Positions 60,633-64,000 of a DNA stretch of 64,000 nt are shown here, in pieces (the stretch's first letter is position 1; every line of letters starts with the position of its first letter). The position numbers were made by a program, and so were the translations under genes. The stretch covers positions 6,327,510 to 6,391,509 of the forward strand of contig VCAZ01000003.1 in assembly GCA_005784505.1 (NCBI GenBank). The letters are read 5' to 3'. The stretch comes from Bagarius yarrelli (taxonomy: Eukaryota > Chordata > Actinopteri > Siluriformes > Sisoridae). The notes beneath the pieces are model-generated. The model was given only the letters and a program-made list of their open reading frames with translations, had not been told where the DNA came from and did no database searches.

Positions 60633-61850
60633 TCAGAGGTGGGGAATTACATTTACTTTGTTACAATTACTTAAATAAACTTTTTTTGTAACTTTTACTT
60701 ATGGAGTATATTTATTAATGAGTACTTTTACTGTTACTTAAGTACATTTTAGTACAAAAACTTTACTTTTATTTTACTAGATTTGGCGGCAGTCCTCCAT
60801 TACTATCAAATGATAAGAAATCTAACATTTTTTAAAAATAATTTGTTTATATGAGTTTCGTAAGACTTTGTGAGGAGGCTGCTACACCAGAGGCTGCTAT
60901 GCATCTCCCGCTTAAGTTTAGTGCGTGTTTAGCTGGAAGATGAAGCAGTGTGTGTGTGTGTGTGTGTGTGTGTTCGGAAGCAGATCAGCGTTTTTACTCC
61001 AAAGAGTAAAAAAATAGTTTTATACTAGATGAATGGTGTGTGCAACAAAACTATACAACCATACAACCTGTAAAAACACGTAGCAGTGAGTGTCAAAATG
61101 ATGCCTATTTGAACCCCATAATAATCATTCAGTATCTATGGTCACTTTGACCTTATTATAAAACAACATGTCAATAGCACTGTCAGGAAAGTGCAAGCAA
61201 TGAAAAACCTACAAACACAAACAAATACACTAAACATCTAAACATTTTCATATCGATTAAACACAAAACTAGAAAAACTCAATAGCAAAACTGGAACGTC
61301 CTGCATTTATACAACAATCCAAACACCTCAATGAAGGTTTTTTTTTTGACACCTCACTAAAGTGTAGAACATCCACACAAAATCAATATGGGGCTGTATT
61401 GTATTTTATTCTTACCTAAATAATGCATGTACTTATAAAATTTTAAATAAACTATATTTTTAAAGAAGCTGATCTTAAGAAGTAAAAAATAGAGACATAG
61501 TTATCTGTTAGAAAAACATATGACATAGGAGTAAGTGTGAGGGAGTGTGTGTGGCCCTGTGATGGACTGGCGACCTGTCGACGGTGTACCCCTCCTGCCT
61601 TTCGCCCTTTCAGAGCCATCTGGGATAGACTGCAGAAGATCCCTGTGACCCCGAATTAGGGAATAAGCGGGTATAGGAGATAAATGAATGAATGAATGAA
61701 TTAATGAAAAATATTTGTACCAAATTACTACTAGTAACTAACTACATGAGTTTATTAACTATCTGAGTATTTTTTCATCACTTGTTTACTCTTACTTGAG
61801 TAAAACTGTATACTTATAGATTTTGGCTACTCTACCCATCCCTACCCATG
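60633..61850. mobile_element. DNA-transposon-like element with ACTT/AAGT-rich ends
   Basis: The left end (60633-60780: GAGGTGGGGAATTACATTTA then repeated TTACTT and AAGTAC words) and right end (61720-61850: CTCTTACTTGAGTAAAACTG, then GGCTACTCTACCCATCCCTA) are terminal regions I know from teleost TIR elements. The interior holds a partial inverted copy of the 10595-10945 repeat. The two ends may come from one or two elements. Confidence 0.45.
61540..61700 (-). repeat. dispersed teleost repeat, inverted partial copy
   Basis: GGCCCTGTGATGGACTGGCG, GGTGTACCCCTCCTGCCTTT, GATCCCTGTGACCCCGAATTA and GGGAATAAGCGGGTATAGGAG are the reverse complement of blocks in 10595-10945, ending in an AATG-type tandem tail. 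Confidence 0.7.
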
Positions 61851-64000
61851 CCTATAATACAGCATTAATGTCCGCTAGGAAGGTGTGGGCTGCCATTAGC
61901 TTTCCTTTTCACCTCAATGATGGTCAGTAACGTTGAGGTCAAGACCCTGAGGTGCAGAGACGTTCTGAACAACTGTGAGTTTTCCACTCTTTTGTGGCAA
62001 CAGTTTGGGGAAAACCTGATTACCTGATTTTGTGAGTGTGCTGGTAGGGTGTTAAAAAACCTGGGCCTTATAATATTTTTTATTTAAATTGGAATTGTAA
62101 TTAAGCATTTTTGCATCAGTATACAAATGTTTACCTGGAAGATTAATGTGACTAATGAGGGAAATTATTCTGATCCTATTTAAAGGTATTAAAAAAGGCT
62201 TACAATTTACACACTGAAAGAAGAATGTTGAATTAAATGAATTATGCTGTGTAAATATTTCTTTAAAAATGAAGGATGCTGAAATGAATATGCTGTCTAG
62301 ATTTTGTTAAAGTTCTCTATACAAATAAATCTGTGTAAATTAATTTTTATTGTTACTGTAGCACATAATTACCCATATCCACACTTTAACGGCTCAGGGG
62401 GACTTCAGTGGTCCCTCCAGGGGAACACACAAAAGTTGAATGTAGAATAAAAATACACAGCAGACTGTTCCGGTCTCTAAAATGTTTCCAATTAGAACCC
62501 CTGTTTAAAAGCTAACAGCTTTTTTTTTTTTTAATTCAGTCAACTCGAGACACGAAGAACAGTTTTTCTCTACATGTACTAACCGCTAGAACTTGAAATC
62601 TGACTTTGTTGTGGATCAGGCAGCTGGAGGGCTTTGATGTGATTGCTCATCACAGAGCTGAATAAAACAGGCATCCAGGGCATAATTACCCAATGTCAAC
62701 AGCTACGTTTTCTCACACATCTCTTCACAGCCGGGTCTCATCAGGCCCAGTGCAATCTACCAATAGTCTGCTTATCCATATATGCCAGTATCCTCAACAT
62801 CATGGCCTCAGGTAAAATAAGTGAATCTGTTACACTGTCCTGTCTCTAGATGCTTAGTGGCAGTGACAGCAGCATCACCTCAGAACTACCATATGGCTGA
62901 AGAGGGATAGGAGCTCTGCTGCTATTGGAATGCTGACAGTCAGACGTTCAATGTCAGTTACCGCAGTTACTGAGAGATGACTTGTAATATCTGTCAAACT
63001 GGTCATCCATGAGAGACATAAGAGGCCAGATACAGAGAGAAAGAGAGACAGAGGGGGGGGATAAAGAGAAAGGGGGATAAAGAGAGAGAGAGAGATAAAG
63101 AAAGAAAAAGAGACTGACCTATAATACACCTTTTATCCTCTGGGTGCATGTCCCATGTCCTGACATATAAAAAACACACACACGTAATAAATGTGCATGG
63201 TAAACAATGCATGCAGCTGCAACAATTTGCCTGAGGAAAAAGGAAAAAAAAACATTTGTGCAAAATTTGAAACTTAATGAAATGTAAAGACAGAGGTCGA
63301 GCTGAACAGGCTACATTACTACAAACAGCTGCTTCAACTGTCTTCTCTTCTATTTCTCCTTTTTATTTGTTGAAAGGAAAACATGCTAACTATATTTATA
63401 GTAAACAAGGAGATGAATTCAAGCCTGATTACTGACATTTTTTTGGCAATTTCAGAGCTGTTTCTTTACTTCCACATTAAAAAACGAGGAATTAGCGAAC
63501 GAGATGCATTTGCGTACATCTGTTTCTCCACGATACGCACAAAGCAGCATAAGACAATTACAATAGCTGGCACAGTATCACAATCGCACCATAGGAGCTC
63601 AGACAATGACGAGTAAAAGTCTTATTAAAGCTAGAAACAAATCGATCACCAAAAAACAAAACTACCCTAGTTATTACTAAACAGATTTACATCATTCATC
63701 TGAAAACATACATACTGTAGATTTGGTGCAGGATGACATCCTAATGAGAGGCTAACAAATGTGATTATACTATAGCAGTGCCGGGCGGTTGTAGCTGAGC
63801 CTTCAGTGGGGACTTACCCGACTGATACACCTCTTAATACCACCACTATCGCAACTATAGAAACCATCAGTAATATATAACAATGTAATATAACACGTCA
63901 TGGCATTACAGAGACAGAGACATTTCACGTATCGAAGGTGAAAACTCCAAACCTTTACAATACAACCGCAACTGTGCCACATACATCATCTGGAGAAGTT

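Overview
The window is vertebrate genomic DNA, almost certainly from a teleost fish. It is AT-rich, has spliced exons with GT-AG introns, and is crowded with teleost-type repeats: tRNA-derived SINEs, Tc1/mariner-like elements, a non-LTR retroposon family and long microsatellites. I cannot fix the species.

One host gene can be supported: adgrb1 (BAI1, brain-specific angiogenesis inhibitor 1, an adhesion GPCR) on the minus strand. I reconstructed 18 coding exons from position 45352 (start codon) down to 1136. All reading frames join cleanly and all splice sites are GT-AG. Together they encode about 966 residues: signal peptide and N-terminal domain (one large exon), TSP type-1 repeat 1, a 25-codon exon I do not know from mammalian BAI1, a basic linker, TSP repeats 2 to 5, the hormone-receptor domain, the GAIN domain with the GPS cleavage site, and transmembrane helix 1. 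The rest of the seven-helix domain and the cytoplasmic tail lie beyond the left edge.

Layout. 1-9107: the intron after the GPS exon, holding the TM1 exon (1136-1245), Tc1 relics, SINE pieces and a TA microsatellite. 9108-23730: GAIN and hormone-receptor exons separated by introns with SINEs, a 390-bp Tc1-like MITE and a LINE 3' fragment. 23827-29658: the thrombospondin-repeat exons. 29659-44628: a 15-kb first intron with a solo LTR, many SINEs, and a TIR element interrupted by a decayed LINE. 44629-45352: first coding exon. 45353-64000: sequence 5' of the start codon (upstream flank or 5' UTR intron), with no recognisable second gene, more LINE and SINE pieces, a 168-bp CT microsatellite and a TIR-type DNA element.

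No novel multi-gene system is visible. The most notable points are the extra frame-neutral exon, an apparent serial template-switch insertion between two introns, a solo LTR carrying a near-consensus CTCF motif, and an extreme polypyrimidine tract abutting the GPS exon. Family-level statements about mammalian BAI1 come from memory of that family; no alignment or database search was run.
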